Origin: Hyphomonadaceae bacterium
Lineage (GTDB): Bacteria > Pseudomonadota > Alphaproteobacteria > Caulobacterales > Hyphomonadaceae
Direction: 5' to 3'
Length of the DNA: 64,000 bases
Assembly (NCBI GenBank): GCA_028285145.1
Contig: JANQQC010000013.1
Location: 62,001 to 126,000, forward strand
The stretch's first letter is position 1, and every line of letters starts with the position of its first letter. Both the position numbers and the translations under genes were made by a program. This document shows, piece by piece, positions 45,086 to 55,258 of the stretch. The notes under the pieces were generated by a model. It was not told the origin of the DNA. It searched no databases and was given only the letters and a program-made list of their open reading frames with translations.

Positions 45086-45230
45086 GTGGGCCTTTGCGAG
45101 TTGGAAACCTAGAGTCGCCGCGCACCTGTGTGTTTGGGACAGCTACGGGCCTATTGAAATCAATGGAATCGGGGTGTTAAGGGCCTTCGCTGAGCGTTAA
45201 ACGAGGGCTGTGAACGGCGCAACTGCTGTG

Positions 45231-45259
45231 TTGCTTGTCCATGCTGCACCGCATATACT
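45231..45259 (+). promoter_or_regulatory. sigma-70-type promoter of rpoZ
   Basis: TTGCTT (45231-45236), 17 bases, TATACT (45254-45259) is a near-consensus -35/-10 pair. An AGGAG ribosome site (45270-45274) and the rpoZ ATG at 45286 follow, so the leader would be about 20 bases. It would drive the rpoZ-rsh-pyrE-pdxJ-acpS-rnc-era-recO block. Confidence 0.6.
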
Positions 45260-45285
45260 GATCACTTACAGGAGATTCCGACGAT

Positions 45286-45636
45286 ATGGCTCGAGTGACC
45301 GTTGAGGACTGCATTGAGCAGATCCCAAACCGTTTTGAACTTGTTCTTATGGCCGCACACCGCGCCCGTATGATCCGTGAGGGTTCGCCCATCACGATCG
45401 ACCGTGACAACGATAAGGACCCGGTCGTGGCGCTGCGTGAAGTAGCTGACACGTCCGTTGATCTGAAAGTGGTCAAGGAAGCTCTCGTCTCCAGCCTGCA
45501 GGAAGTGCAGCCGGATGAAGAGAATGAGCGCGAAGCAGACCGTCTCGCGCTGGAAGCCGGACCGGCTGCGACCGAGGAAGACGTTATGCGCGCCTACCAG
45601 GCCGAGCTTGAGTCGGGCCGCGACGACCGGCTCTAA
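45286..45636 (+). CDS. rpoZ: RNA polymerase omega subunit
   Basis: The 116-residue omega subunit begins '[29 protein letters not shown]', the conserved motif that wraps the beta-prime C-terminus and helps polymerase assembly. A longer acidic C-terminal part than in E. coli (91 residues) is usual in Alphaproteobacteria. It stands five bases before the rsh gene, the common rpoZ-spoT pairing that links polymerase and ppGpp control. Confidence 0.95.
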   Translation: MARVTVEDCIEQIPNRFELVLMAAHRARMIREGSPITIDRDNDKDPVVALREVADTSVDLKVVKEALVSSLQEVQPDEENEREADRLALEAGPAATEEDVMRAYQAELESGRDDRL

Positions 45637-45641
45637 CCGCC

Positions 45642-47855
45642 ATGGCCGACGACGCCACGGCGCTCAAGGCAGATATCGCTGAAGAGCTTCCGGGCGTCAT
45701 CAGCAGGCAAGACTTGCTGGAACGCGTTGCTGAGTATCATCCTGATCTGGATGAGGACCGGCTCGGCCGCGCCTACGACTATGCCAAGGAAAAGCATGGC
45801 GTTCAGGCGCGGGCTTCCGGCGATCCTTATTATTCCCACCCGGTCGCTGTGGCGGCTCTCTTGGCACAGATTAAGCTGGACGATGTCACCATCATTGCCG
45901 GTCTGCTGCATGACACGATCGAAGACACGGACGCGACCCATGCCGAAGTCGCCGGCCTTTTTGGTGAGGACGTGGCTGATCTCGTTGATGGCGTCACGAA
46001 GCTTACCCAGCTTGAGTACCGATCAGAAGAGACCAAGCAGGCCGAGAACTTTCAGAAGTTCATTCTCGCAACCATAAATGACATTCGTGTCCTGCTCGTA
46101 AAACTCGCTGACCGTGTGCACAATATGCGCACCATCCACCATCTGAACAAAGCCGATAAGCGCCTACGGATCGCTCGCGAGACCATGGATATCTACGCGC
46201 CGCTCGCTCACCGCGTCGGGCTTTATCATGTCGCGTCAGAGCTTGAGGATCTGTCCTTCGAGCAGATCAATCCGGACGCGCGTAAAGCGATTCAGCATCG
46301 GCTCACTGAACTCTCAGCTGAGAACGCAAACGATCTCGAGCGGATCCGGCAAGACCTCATCGTTCTCATGGAAGGCGAGGGTATTGACTGCCGCATCAAG
46401 GGGCGGCGGAAACAGGCTTATTCGATTTGGCGGAAGCTTGAGCGGAAGTCGATTTCGTTCCGCGATGTGGCGGACATCTTTGCGTTCCGGGTTATCGTTG
46501 GCTCGGTCGAGGACTGCTACAAGGTCCTTGGGTCGGTTCACTCGGTCTGGGCCTGCCTGCCGGACCGTTTCCGCGACTTCATCTCCGTGCCTAAGCCGAA
46601 CGGATACAAGTCGCTTCACACCACGGTCCGGGCATCAGGCAATCGGCGTGTTGAGCTCCAGATCCGCACCGAGGACATGGACGACAGTGCCGAACGAGGC
46701 GTCGCGGCACATTGGAACTACAAGAACCAAGCTTACGGATTTGACGCTGAGTCGGCTCGTGCCGCTGGTCTCGACGCAGAGGCCAATCTGCGCTCGTTTT
46801 CAGAACTTCTGCAAGATGGTGCTGAGCCTGCGGAGTTTCTTGAGCACGCCAAGCTCGAAATGTACCGCGAGCATGTTTTCACCTTCACCCCGAAAGGCCG
46901 CCTGATCGTTCTTCCAGGTGGGGCGATGCCGCTCGATTTTGCCTATGCTGTTCATACAGCGGTTGGGGACACCTGTAAGGGCGCACGGATCAATGGCGAG
47001 TTGCGTCCGCTCCGCTCTGAGCTCCGAAATGGCGATGTTGTGGAGGTCATTCGGGGATCGGAGCCCGCCCCTGTCGCCGGATGGGAAGCAATGACGATTA
47101 CGGGCCGGGCGCGTTCAGCCATTCGCCGGCTTGTGCGTTCGCGGGAGACACGTGAGTTCCGGAATCTGGGCGTCGGTCTGATCGATCAGGCCATGCGCCG
47201 TCACGGCATCGATCCGCTGGATGTGAAGCTGGAAGATATCGCCGAGCGGGCGGGTTTCGATTCGCTGACAGCCATGGCGCTTGCCGTCGGTCGAGGGCGT
47301 TACCAGACGGCCGATCTGATCGCTGAAGCCTTTCCTGGTCATGCGACCATGCCCGATGCCGGTGCGAGGAAGCTGCCGATCGACGATGACAATGCAAGCT
47401 TACTGGTGGCCGGGCAGGACCTGACACCCGGAGTCACGTTGCATCTGGCTGAGTGCTGCTCTCCACTCCCGGGCGACCGTATCATTGGAATCCAGGAGCC
47501 GGAGCGTGGAGTCGTCGTCCACACGATCAGCTGCGCACGTCTGACCGAGTTCGATGACAATCCGGAGCTCTGGGTCGATCTGCGCTGGACCGAACTGGCT
47601 GAAACCGGGGCCGTGGCCGTTGGCCGGATTCGCGTGACGGCGGCCAACAAACAGGGCGTTCTGGCGACTCTCTGCGCCGCGGTGGCGCAGGCGAATGGGA
47701 ACATTTCGCGAGTGGAGACCGATGCGCGCGGTGCTGACTTCATTGATCTTTTGTTCGACATCGAGGTTGAGGATTTGAAGCGGCTGACGCAAATACTGGC
47801 CGCCCTGCGATCGCTGTCCGTTGTGGACAAGGCGGTACGCGAACAGGAGGCCTGA
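45642..47855 (+). CDS. rsh: RelA/SpoT bifunctional (p)ppGpp synthetase/hydrolase
   Basis: This 737-residue enzyme sets ppGpp levels during the stringent response. The HD hydrolase domain is intact: H66 in '[13 protein letters not shown]', H90-D91 and E94-D95 in '[10 protein letters not shown]'. The synthetase domain has '[13 protein letters not shown]' and '[13 protein letters not shown]' (about residues 316-328). TGS ('[27 protein letters not shown]'), a central zinc-finger-like region and a C-terminal ACT domain follow. It is thus the usual single alphaproteobacterial Rsh. It is the second gene of the rpoZ block. Confidence 0.96.
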   Translation: MADDATALKADIAEELPGVISRQDLLERVAEYHPDLDEDRLGRAYDYAKEKHGVQARASGDPYYSHPVAVAALLAQIKLDDVTIIAGLLHDTIEDTDATHAEVAGLFGEDVADLVDGVTKLTQLEYRSEETKQAENFQKFILATINDIRVLLVKLADRVHNMRTIHHLNKADKRLRIARETMDIYAPLAHRVGLYHVASELEDLSFEQINPDARKAIQHRLTELSAENANDLERIRQDLIVLMEGEGIDCRIKGRRKQAYSIWRKLERKSISFRDVADIFAFRVIVGSVEDCYKVLGSVHSVWACLPDRFRDFISVPKPNGYKSLHTTVRASGNRRVELQIRTEDMDDSAERGVAAHWNYKNQAYGFDAESARAAGLDAEANLRSFSELLQDGAEPAEFLEHAKLEMYREHVFTFTPKGRLIVLPGGAMPLDFAYAVHTAVGDTCKGARINGELRPLRSELRNGDVVEVIRGSEPAPVAGWEAMTITGRARSAIRRLVRSRETREFRNLGVGLIDQAMRRHGIDPLDVKLEDIAERAGFDSLTAMALAVGRGRYQTADLIAEAFPGHATMPDAGARKLPIDDDNASLLVAGQDLTPGVTLHLAECCSPLPGDRIIGIQEPERGVVVHTISCARLTEFDDNPELWVDLRWTELAETGAVAVGRIRVTAANKQGVLATLCAAVAQANGNISRVETDARGADFIDLLFDIEVEDLKRLTQILAALRSLSVVDKAVREQEA

Positions 47856-47856
47856 T

Positions 47857-48438
47857 TTGGACACCGCCGCTGTACTCGATGTTTTCCGGCAATCTGGAGC
47901 GTTGCTCGAAGGACATTTCATTCTGTCTTCGGGCCGGCGCAGCCCCGTCTTCCTGCAGAAAGCCCTGGTCTTTTCTCAGCCTGACAAGTCGGAAGCGCTG
48001 TGCAAGGCGCTGGCGGACAAAGTGCGCGCAGCTTTCGGTGAGATTGATGTGGTGGCTGGGCCGGCGGTTGGTGGAATCATTCCCGGCTACGAGATCGCGC
48101 GCCATCTCGGCGCTCGTGCGATTTTTGCAGAGCGTCAGGATGGGAAGCTGACTTTCCGGCGTGGTTTTTCGATTGCACCGGGCGAGAAGGTCTTGATCGC
48201 CGAAGACATCGTAACAACGGGGCTCTCTTTCAGGGAGACGGTTGAAGCCCTCGAAGGCTTGCCGGGCGATGTCGTCGGCGGGGCCTGCGTGATCGACCGA
48301 TCGAACGGCAAGGCGGATGTTGGCTGTGAGCTGATCGCGCTCGCATCGGTCGATTTTCCTGACTACGCGCCTGACGATCTGCCGGCAGACCTCGCAGAGC
48401 TTGAGGCTGTCAAGCCTGGTAGTCGGGGGCTTGCCTGA
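47857..48438 (+). CDS. pyrE: orotate phosphoribosyltransferase
   Basis: PyrE converts orotate and PRPP to OMP in pyrimidine synthesis. The 193-residue enzyme has the PRPP loop '[13 protein letters not shown]' and '[19 protein letters not shown]', with '[17 protein letters not shown]' at the front, as in the long form of bacterial PyrE. I choose the TTG at 47857, one base after the rsh TGA, because CAGGAGG precedes it by about seven bases; the open frame further upstream lies inside rsh. Its stop overlaps the pdxJ ATG (TGATG). Confidence 0.92.
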   Translation: MDTAAVLDVFRQSGALLEGHFILSSGRRSPVFLQKALVFSQPDKSEALCKALADKVRAAFGEIDVVAGPAVGGIIPGYEIARHLGARAIFAERQDGKLTFRRGFSIAPGEKVLIAEDIVTTGLSFRETVEALEGLPGDVVGGACVIDRSNGKADVGCELIALASVDFPDYAPDDLPADLAELEAVKPGSRGLA

Positions 48439-49181
48439 TGGCGGAACGTATCCGCTTGGGCGTCAATATCGATCACGTCGCGACGATCAGGAACGCAAGA
48501 GGAGGGGAGCACCCGGACCCTGCGCGGGCGGCTGAGATCGCGACGGCAGCTGGCGCTGACGGAATCACCTTTCACCTCCGCGAAGACCGACGCCACATTG
48601 TCGACCCGGACCTTCAGGCGATCCGGGCTGCAACCGACCTGCCCATCAATATGGAGATGGCGGCGACCGATGAGATGCATGTCATCGCTATGGACTTCAG
48701 ACCGCAGACCGCGATGTTCGTGCCCGAAAAACGCGAGGAGCGAACGACTGAGGGTGGACTGAATGCGGCGCGCGAACACAACAAGCTGGCACCGATGATC
48801 CGTGAACTGCAGGATAACGGCTCTCGCGTTTCCTTGTTCATAGAACCGGACAGCGTGCAGCTGGCCGCCGCCAAGTCGCTTGGTGCTGATATTTGTGAGT
48901 TTCACACTGGCCGCTTTGTTGAGCTGATGCAGGCTGGAGATCATAAGCTTGCCGAGGTTGAGCTGGAGCGCATCTCCGTCAGTGCTGCGCAGGCCGTTGA
49001 GATTGGGATCGAGCCGCAGGCGGGGCATGGCCTGACATACGACACAGTGAAGCCCGTCGCAGCGATCCCTGAACTGGCAGAGCTGAACATCGGCCACTTC
49101 CTTATGGGTGAAGCGATTTTCGTTGGCCTTGAAACCTCCATTCGTCAGATGCGCGATCTTATGGACGAGGCACGCGCATGA
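48438..49181 (+). CDS. pdxJ: pyridoxine 5'-phosphate synthase
   Basis: PdxJ performs the ring-closing last step of the DXP-dependent vitamin B6 pathway. The 247-residue TIM barrel starts '[24 protein letters not shown]' and has '[16 protein letters not shown]', '[14 protein letters not shown]', '[11 protein letters not shown]' and '[11 protein letters not shown]', all conserved. ATG at 48438 overlaps the pyrE stop; its own stop overlaps acpS by four bases. Confidence 0.97.
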   Translation: MAERIRLGVNIDHVATIRNARGGEHPDPARAAEIATAAGADGITFHLREDRRHIVDPDLQAIRAATDLPINMEMAATDEMHVIAMDFRPQTAMFVPEKREERTTEGGLNAAREHNKLAPMIRELQDNGSRVSLFIEPDSVQLAAAKSLGADICEFHTGRFVELMQAGDHKLAEVELERISVSAAQAVEIGIEPQAGHGLTYDTVKPVAAIPELAELNIGHFLMGEAIFVGLETSIRQMRDLMDEARA

Positions 49182-49579
49182 TCATCGGCATGGGCAATGA
49201 CCTCTGCAATATTGACCGCATTCGAAAGACTCTCGACCGTTTCGGGGACAGGTTTCGCCAACGGGTCTTTACAGAAAAGGAAATCGCACTCGCAGAGCGC
49301 CGGAAGCTGTCGGCTGAGACTTACGCGAAACGATTTGCCGCGAAAGAAGCCTGCGCCAAAGCGCTGGGCACAGGCGTGCCGAGGCGCGGCGTGCACTGGA
49401 AGCATATGGGTGTGGTCAACCTGCCATCAGGCAAGCCGACGGTGGCGCTGACGGGAGGAGCCGCTGAGCGGCTCCAGGAGATCACCCCGGAAGGATATGA
49501 GTCCATCATCCATCTGACGATTACCGATGACGACCCGTGGGCCTCTGCGGTTGTGATCATCGAGGCGCTGCCGAAATGA
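49178..49579 (+). CDS. acpS: holo-acyl-carrier-protein synthase
   Basis: AcpS transfers the phosphopantetheine arm from CoA to apo-ACP. The 133-residue protein has the magnesium site '[12 protein letters not shown]' and the second motif '[18 protein letters not shown]', both characteristic. In many Alphaproteobacteria lepB follows it, but here rnc starts directly with an ATGA overlap. Confidence 0.95.
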   Translation: MIIGMGNDLCNIDRIRKTLDRFGDRFRQRVFTEKEIALAERRKLSAETYAKRFAAKEACAKALGTGVPRRGVHWKHMGVVNLPSGKPTVALTGGAAERLQEITPEGYESIIHLTITDDDPWASAVVIIEALPK

Positions 49580-50328
49580 ACGGTGGTCGCCCAAAACGAA
49601 CGCGTCTACGAGCGGGCGGTAAGCACCCGGAGCAGCGTTTAAGCGATGCGTCCATGGAGGCGGTTGAGACAGCGCTCGGTTACACGTTCAAGGACAAACC
49701 GCGCCTTGAACGAGCCATGACTCATCCAAGCGCTGTATCATCTGCCGAGGCAGTGAAGCATTCGAACCAGCGGCTCGAATTTCTTGGTGACCGCGTACTT
49801 GGCCTTGTCATCGCCGAACGCCTGTTCGAGCGCTATCCGACAGAACGCGAAGGTAACCTCGCACCGCGCCTTAATCGGCTGGTCAGCAAGACCGCATGCG
49901 CCAATGCCGTTCGGAGCATTCAGATCGCCGATCATATCGTGATGGCCGACAATGAGGTGCGTGCTGGAGGACGGGATCGCGACAGCACGCTCGGTGATGT
50001 GTGCGAGTCCCTTATTGCTGCGATCTATCTTGATGGCGGGTTGAAAGCGGCGCGCGCATTCGTCGAACGTGCATGGGCGCAGCAGTTCAATGCGGTGCCG
50101 CTTCGCGTGAAAGACAACAAGACCCTTTTACAGGAATGGGCGCAGGGGCGCGGCCTGGGATTGCCGGTTTACAAGGTGATTGACCGGGATGGGCCAGATC
50201 ATGCGCCGGTGTTCAGGATCTCGGTCGAGGTGACGGGAGCAGGGACAGCCGAAGGCACGTCCGCTTCCAAGCAGGATGCAGAACGAGCCGCCGCAGGCGC
50301 GTTGCTCGACAGAGTTGAGGGCACATGA
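49576..50328 (+). CDS. rnc: ribonuclease III
   Basis: RNase III cuts double-stranded RNA in rRNA maturation and mRNA decay. The 250-residue enzyme has the nuclease domain with '[21 protein letters not shown]' and '[20 protein letters not shown]', and a C-terminal double-stranded RNA binding domain with '[21 protein letters not shown]' and '[14 protein letters not shown]'. A polar basic extension of about 25 residues precedes the domain. ATG at 49576 overlaps the acpS stop; a longer open frame upstream lies inside acpS. Its stop overlaps era. Confidence 0.95.
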   Translation: MNGGRPKRTRLRAGGKHPEQRLSDASMEAVETALGYTFKDKPRLERAMTHPSAVSSAEAVKHSNQRLEFLGDRVLGLVIAERLFERYPTEREGNLAPRLNRLVSKTACANAVRSIQIADHIVMADNEVRAGGRDRDSTLGDVCESLIAAIYLDGGLKAARAFVERAWAQQFNAVPLRVKDNKTLLQEWAQGRGLGLPVYKVIDRDGPDHAPVFRISVEVTGAGTAEGTSASKQDAERAAAGALLDRVEGT

Positions 50329-51272
50329 CCGAGCAGGACATCAAACACGCAGGCTTTGCCGCCATTATCGGTGCGCCGAATGCCGGTAAGTCCACACTGA
50401 CCAACAGGCTGGTCGGTACGAAAGTCGCTATCGTCACGCACAAGGTTCAGACGACACGGTTTCCCGTGCGCGGCGTCGCGCATCATGGCAGTGCGCAGAT
50501 TGTCCTGATCGATACTCCCGGGATTTTTCGGGCAAAGCGGCGTCTCGACCGGGCAATGGTTCAGGCAGCCTGGAATGGGGCCGACGACGCAGATGCTATT
50601 GTCCATTTGATCGATGCCGCCTCCTGGGTCGCGGAGAAAACGGGCAAACCGACCCCAGCTCAGATCAAGTCTCTTGAGGATGACCGACGAGTTATCGAAC
50701 AGTTGCAGGAAACGGGTCGCAAAGTGTTCCTTGCGCTGAACAAGATTGATTTGTTCCCGCATGAGCAGACGCTACCCATTATGTCTGAGCTCAGCGAGAC
50801 CGGGGTCTACGAAGAGATCTTCATGATCTCGGCGGAGAATGGCGATGGCGTGGAGCGGCTCGTGGATGCCTTGGCGGCGCGCATGCCTGCAGGTCCACCG
50901 CTCTATCCGCCAGAGCAAACGGCCGACCTGCCAATGCGGTTGCTTGCGGCCGAGATAACACGCGAGAAACTGATGCTGCGATTGCATCAGGAGTTGCCTT
51001 ACCAACTGACCGTGGAGACTGAGAGCTGGGATGAACGCAAAGATGGGTCCGCGCGGGTGCAGCAGGTCGTGATTGTTGGGCGCGAAGGTCACAAGGCGAT
51101 GGTGCTGGGCAAGGGCGGGTCCGTGATAAAGAGCGTTGGTGAAGCGGCGCGTAAGGAACTCTCGGAAATGTTGGACCAGAAAATCCATCTCTTCCTGTTT
51201 GTGAAGGTTGATGAGCGCTGGCAGGAAAAACGCGAGCGCTATGATGGGCTTGGCCTGGAGTTCGACGTTTGA
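50325..51272 (+). CDS. era: GTPase Era
   Basis: Era is an essential 16S rRNA-binding GTPase in small-subunit assembly. The 315-residue protein has G1 'GAPNAGKST', G3 'DTPGIF' and G4 'NKID', with the KH domain 'GREGHKAMVLGKGGSVIKSVGEAARKEL' at the C-terminal side. It overlaps rnc by ATGA and recO by four bases (TTGA). Confidence 0.97.
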   Translation: MTEQDIKHAGFAAIIGAPNAGKSTLTNRLVGTKVAIVTHKVQTTRFPVRGVAHHGSAQIVLIDTPGIFRAKRRLDRAMVQAAWNGADDADAIVHLIDAASWVAEKTGKPTPAQIKSLEDDRRVIEQLQETGRKVFLALNKIDLFPHEQTLPIMSELSETGVYEEIFMISAENGDGVERLVDALAARMPAGPPLYPPEQTADLPMRLLAAEITREKLMLRLHQELPYQLTVETESWDERKDGSARVQQVVIVGREGHKAMVLGKGGSVIKSVGEAARKELSEMLDQKIHLFLFVKVDERWQEKRERYDGLGLEFDV

Positions 51273-52006
51273 AATGGCGTGACGAGGCGATTGTCCTCGG
51301 CAGCCGCCGATTTGGTGAAGGCGGTCTGATCCTCGACGTACTCACAAAGACAAAAGGACGGCGCTCCGGGCTGGTGTATGGCGGGGCGTCTCGCAAACGG
51401 CGCGCACAATATGAACCTGGCAATACGCTGGCAGTCTCATGGACAGGACGATTAGAGGAACATCTGGGACGTTTCGATGTTGCAGAACCGATGGCAGAGC
51501 GGGCCTCGCGCCTGCTCGACATGCCGGACACGCTAGCAGCGATTTCGTCGATCGTGACGCTGCTGCGGTCGGCCGTTGATGAGGGCGATGCCGCGGGGTC
51601 CGCGCTATATGGAGCAACAGAAGTTGTACTTAATGCGCTGGAACAGCGGGATCTGTGGCCTGCGCTCTATGCAAGATGGGAGCTTGGTTTACTCGCGGCG
51701 CTCGGGTTTGGGCTGGACCTCTCCGAGTGCGCAATCTCCGGCGAGAATGACGGGCTGACTCATGTCTCACCCAAGACGGGCAGGGCCGTTCGCGGCTCTG
51801 AAGCTGAAGACTATGTCGACCGGCTGCTCGTCCTGCCGCCATTTCTTGTAGACTCAGGTGCGCCGATCAGGCCCGGAGAGGTCCTGATCGGATTGAAGCT
51901 GACGGGATACTTCATTGAGCAACGCCTCTACGCGGCGATCAACAAGACCACACCAGAAGCGCGCGCCCTGCTGATCCGCCGACTGGAGAAGCTCGAAGCG
52001 GCTTAA
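51269..52006 (+). CDS. recO: DNA repair protein RecO
   Basis: RecO works with RecR to load RecA at gaps. The 245-residue protein begins with the family start 'KWRDEAIVLGSRRFGEGGLILDVLTKTKGRRSGLVYGGASRKRR', the OB-fold, followed by the helical domain. The zinc-finger cysteines seen in some RecO proteins are not obvious: only one cysteine, in 'LSECAISG', precedes 'VSPKTGRAV'. TTG at 51269 is the start that gives the conserved N-terminus and overlaps the era stop. Its TAA interlocks with the TAA stop of the convergent CoA-transferase gene (TTAA). Confidence 0.92.
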   Translation: MKWRDEAIVLGSRRFGEGGLILDVLTKTKGRRSGLVYGGASRKRRAQYEPGNTLAVSWTGRLEEHLGRFDVAEPMAERASRLLDMPDTLAAISSIVTLLRSAVDEGDAAGSALYGATEVVLNALEQRDLWPALYARWELGLLAALGFGLDLSECAISGENDGLTHVSPKTGRAVRGSEAEDYVDRLLVLPPFLVDSGAPIRPGEVLIGLKLTGYFIEQRLYAAINKTTPEARALLIRRLEKLEAA

Positions 52007-53199
52007 GCCACCACGCCGCGCTCGCGGTAGTCCGCGATAACATCTTCGGAAAAACCGATCCCTGCGAGCACTTCAGACGTGTGCTGGCCGGTGCTGGGAG
52101 ATGGACCTTTCGGGCCATCGTCGGTCCCTGGAAATCGGATCGGCGAGGCAGGCGAGGAAAACGTGCCTTCGCCGCTCTCTGAGGGCGTTTGCGTGATGGC
52201 ACCGGCTGCGTGAACCTGCGGGTCTTTCGCGACCTCGGCCAGCGTTTGAACCGGGGCCCATGCGATCTGCTCCTTGTCGAGACGTTCGGCCATCTCCGCC
52301 TTGGTGAACTTGGCGAAGGCGGCGTCCAGCAGATCGACAAGCTCGGCCGAATTTGCGCGTCGGCTTTTGGCTCGCGTGAAACGCTCGTCTTCGATCAGGT
52401 CGTGAAGATCGAGCGAGCGGCATATCGGAGCCCAGTCGACATTTCCCTGCCGTGAAACAATGCAGATCCATGCGTCATCGCTGGTCTTGAAGAAGTTCAT
52501 GAGGGGCTGGATCTGTTCATGCCGGGACTTGGTGGATCCAATGCGGTCAAAGAAAAGCTGGATCGCGAAGTCGGAGCCAAGCGCATACAGACCGGCGCGG
52601 AGGAGTGATGCTTCAACAAATTGACCTTTGCCCGTCCGTCCGGCTTTTACGAGTGCAGCGCAGATACCGGCGGCGGCGGCCATTGATGTTGTGTGGTCAC
52701 CGAAGGCTGTGCGGAGCGCGAATGGTTCCTGTCCCTTAGGCACAGTTAGCGAAGCAACGCCCGAGCGAGACCAGAAGCTGGCAACATCAAAACCGGGCTT
52801 GTCTGCATCGGGGCCTTCGATGCCATATCCGGTCAGCGCACAGTAAACGAGCTTGGGATTGGCCTTTGACAGGCTGTCGTAGCCCAAACCTGATCTTTCC
52901 AGCCCGCCGGGGCGAACATTGGTCAGAAATACGTCAGCTTCTTCCGCAAGCTTGCGAACAATCGCGTTGCCTTCATCGGTCCGTGTATCGACCACAATCG
53001 ACTTCTTACCGCGATTGTCGAAGGCGAAGACAGGGTTGTCTTCTATGTCTGTGCCGATTGTTTGAAAGAAGGCCCGAATCGGGTCGCCACCCGGCGGTTC
53101 GATCTTTATGACCTCCGCCCCCCAGTCCCGGAGCATCGATCCGCACCCCGGAGCCGCCATGTAGGTGGCGTATTCGACGACTTTTATGCCTTCGAGCAT
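52003..53199 (-). CDS. CoA transferase family III (CaiB/BaiF; alpha-methylacyl-CoA racemase-like)
   Basis: The 398-residue protein has the family III pattern: 'LEGIKVVEYATYMAAPGCGSMLRDWGAEVIKIEPPGGDP', 'VDTRTDEGNAIVRKLAEEADVFLTNVRPGGLERSGLGYDSL' and 'GDHTTSMAAAAGICAAL'. The aspartate in 'FGDHTTS' would form the acyl anhydride intermediate. Such enzymes move CoA between carboxylic acids or racemise 2-methylacyl-CoA; the substrate is not clear. It is convergent with recO and divergent from the DUF2336 gene. Confidence 0.88.
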   Translation of the reverse strand: MLEGIKVVEYATYMAAPGCGSMLRDWGAEVIKIEPPGGDPIRAFFQTIGTDIEDNPVFAFDNRGKKSIVVDTRTDEGNAIVRKLAEEADVFLTNVRPGGLERSGLGYDSLSKANPKLVYCALTGYGIEGPDADKPGFDVASFWSRSGVASLTVPKGQEPFALRTAFGDHTTSMAAAAGICAALVKAGRTGKGQFVEASLLRAGLYALGSDFAIQLFFDRIGSTKSRHEQIQPLMNFFKTSDDAWICIVSRQGNVDWAPICRSLDLHDLIEDERFTRAKSRRANSAELVDLLDAAFAKFTKAEMAERLDKEQIAWAPVQTLAEVAKDPQVHAAGAITQTPSESGEGTFSSPASPIRFPGTDDGPKGPSPSTGQHTSEVLAGIGFSEDVIADYRERGVVA

Positions 53200-53235
53200 G
53201 TGTTTCCTCTCTCAAATCCGTTGACGGCCCAGATG

Positions 53236-53251
53236 GTAAACAAGTGTTAAC
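53236..53251 (+). promoter_or_regulatory. CtrA-like box GTAA-N7-TTAAC
   Basis: GTAA (53236-53239), seven bases, TTAAC (53247-53251) differs by one base from the CtrA consensus TTAA-N7-TTAAC of Caulobacter-like bacteria. It lies 56 bases before the DUF2336 start and 37 bases before the start of the divergent CoA-transferase gene. One such near match can occur by chance. Confidence 0.3.
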
Positions 53252-53306
53252 CGCTGCGCCGAACAGTGCGGTTGATTACGCTAGGGATTGCAAGAGGCAA
53301 ACCGCC

Positions 53307-54464
53307 ATGACCGTCGCGTCGATTCGTCCGCAGCTGACAAATGATGACATTAATCGCCTCATGAAGGGTGAAACGCCGGAGGCGCGGGCCTCTGTCGCGC
53401 ATCGTTTGTGCCGGCGTATCTCGCTGGATGTGCTGACTGAGGCAGAAAAGGCGCATGCGAAGGAGATCATGGCGATCCTGGCGGAAGATGCGGCTGACCT
53501 CGTCCGCCGGACGATGGCCGTGACCCTGCGCAGTTCTCCCGTGCTGCCGCGCGAGATCGCCCTGAAACTCGCGCAAGACATTGAATCCGTTGCAATACCA
53601 GTGCTGGAACACTCGCCAGCCTTCACCGAAGACGATCTGATAGAGCTTGTGCTCGCCTCAACAGCTTCCAAACAGGCTGCGATCGCAGCGCGTGAGGAGA
53701 TTGCCGGGCCTCTGACAGAAGTCATTTCGGAGCATGGCGCGCAGGACGCGGTTCAGGTGCTTAGCGGAAATGATGGAGCGGAGTGGACAGACAAGGCCTA
53801 CGAAAATGCGCTTGGACGCTTTGCCGAAGATGACGGAATCAAAGGTGCTCTGATCTCGCGTGACCACATCCCGGTCCATATCGCCGAGAAAATGGTTTCG
53901 CTCGTATCCGGCCAAATGTTCGACATGCTTGTGAACAAGCATGAGCTTCCCGCACAAATGGCGATCGATCTGGCGTCAGGTGCGCGTGAGCGTGCTACGG
54001 TCGATCTAGTCGAGCAGGCCGGCCGGACCAACGATCTTCCGCGGTTTGTGTCACAGCTGAACCTCAACGGCCGCCTTAGTCATTCACTGATCATGCGTGC
54101 TCTGTGCATTGGTCACATGTCGTTTGTTGAGCATTCGCTGGCGGAACTGTCGGGCGTGCCGCATCAGCGGGTCTGGTTGATGATTCACGATGCTGGTCCG
54201 CTTGGGCTGCAAGCCGTGTTCGACCGTGCCGGGCTGCCACGCAAGATGCTGCCAGCCTTCCGCGCAGCGGTCGCGGTCTTCCATGAGACGTCTTATGATG
54301 GCGGCCCGAACGACCGCGCGCGTTTCCGCATGCGGATGATCGAACGGGTTCTTACTCAGTTTCAGGCCATTCCAAAGGAAGACCTCGATTATCTTCTGGA
54401 TAAGCTTGATATGTATTCCGAGCAGGCGGCTCGCGAAGAATTGCAGGCTTACGATGCAGCCTAG
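53307..54464 (+). CDS. DUF2336 domain protein
   Basis: This 385-residue, mostly helical protein fits DUF2336, a HEAT-like repeat family common in Alphaproteobacteria: 'RASVAHRLCRRISLDVLTEAEKAHAKEIMAILAEDAADLVRRTMAVTLRSSPVLPREIALKLAQD' is the typical front repeat. The family is often found near signalling genes; no catalytic motif is seen. The ATG at 53307 follows AAGAGG. Its TAG is interlocked with the stop of the convergent degenerate EAL gene (CTAG). Confidence 0.85.
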   Translation: MTVASIRPQLTNDDINRLMKGETPEARASVAHRLCRRISLDVLTEAEKAHAKEIMAILAEDAADLVRRTMAVTLRSSPVLPREIALKLAQDIESVAIPVLEHSPAFTEDDLIELVLASTASKQAAIAAREEIAGPLTEVISEHGAQDAVQVLSGNDGAEWTDKAYENALGRFAEDDGIKGALISRDHIPVHIAEKMVSLVSGQMFDMLVNKHELPAQMAIDLASGARERATVDLVEQAGRTNDLPRFVSQLNLNGRLSHSLIMRALCIGHMSFVEHSLAELSGVPHQRVWLMIHDAGPLGLQAVFDRAGLPRKMLPAFRAAVAVFHETSYDGGPNDRARFRMRMIERVLTQFQAIPKEDLDYLLDKLDMYSEQAAREELQAYDAA

Positions 54465-55144
54465 GCGTCTGCCTTCAGTCCTGACCCATATTCCACGCCG
54501 AGGCGGATAAGCGCTTCGCTATCGCGATACTTCGCATTCTGCGCAATCACGTCCATGCCGGCTTCTCTGGAGAGGGCCACTTTGTCCTGAAGGGACGGGT
54601 CGCTCCATATGGCGTCGGCTTCAATACGAACGGTATCGAGCATCAGGCGGAGATTGCTGCAAAGCTTGGTTTCGAATGACTTGCGCGCATCAAGTGCGAT
54701 GCGAAACCCCCGGCGGCGCAGCGATTCAATGTGCGTGAGCAGATCGTGGCGGGCAACCTGTGTTGCCGCATCCTCGAACTCGATCACGAACTCCTGCGCA
54801 CAGAACCTTGTCTGTCGCACGGCAGCATCGCAGGCGATCGCTGTGTTTTCGTGCGCAAGAGCGGTCATCGGTGCCGCGATGTGGATCGGGCGTTCGATGA
54901 GGTCAACCGTCATTGCGCCTGCTGCCGCGTTCTGAATTGCGTCTGCGAGCCATGTAGCTGGAGAGGCCTGCTCGTTCTGAGCCGCTGCCGGGCCAAATGC
55001 GGCGCGTTCTGAGAAACGCATGTCCGTGACAGCCGTCGCCGCGACCTGATCGCCGCTGTCCAGATGCACAATCCGGTCAAAGCGGAGACGCCGCTTGCGA
55101 GTGGCGACAACGGTTTCAGGAAGGTGAGAGCTCGGATGAGGCAT
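54461..55144 (-). CDS. degenerate EAL-domain protein (probably catalytically inactive)
   Basis: This protein (227 residues from ATG 55144; an ATG at 55228 would add 28) aligns by eye with EAL phosphodiesterase domains: 'FVIEFEDAA', 'LRRRGFRIALDARKS' (where DDFGTG is expected), 'VRIEADAIWSD' and 'GMDVIAQNAKYRDSEALIRLGVEYGSGL' (where VIAEGVET...LG...QGY is expected). The signature EAL glutamate motif and several metal ligands are replaced, so it probably does not hydrolyse c-di-GMP and may act as a binding or scaffold protein. It is divergent from the Nudix gene. Confidence 0.65.
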   Translation of the reverse strand: MPHPSSHLPETVVATRKRRLRFDRIVHLDSGDQVAATAVTDMRFSERAAFGPAAAQNEQASPATWLADAIQNAAAGAMTVDLIERPIHIAAPMTALAHENTAIACDAAVRQTRFCAQEFVIEFEDAATQVARHDLLTHIESLRRRGFRIALDARKSFETKLCSNLRLMLDTVRIEADAIWSDPSLQDKVALSREAGMDVIAQNAKYRDSEALIRLGVEYGSGLKADA

Positions 55145-55258
55145 GAGGGACGGTGCTTTGCGTTGACGAAAAACCCGTCTACCAAAAGGGGCTAAAGATC
55201 GAGCGGACGGAACCGCTACGATTTGCATTGAATTTTATCTTTCTCGGGGGGAACGAGT

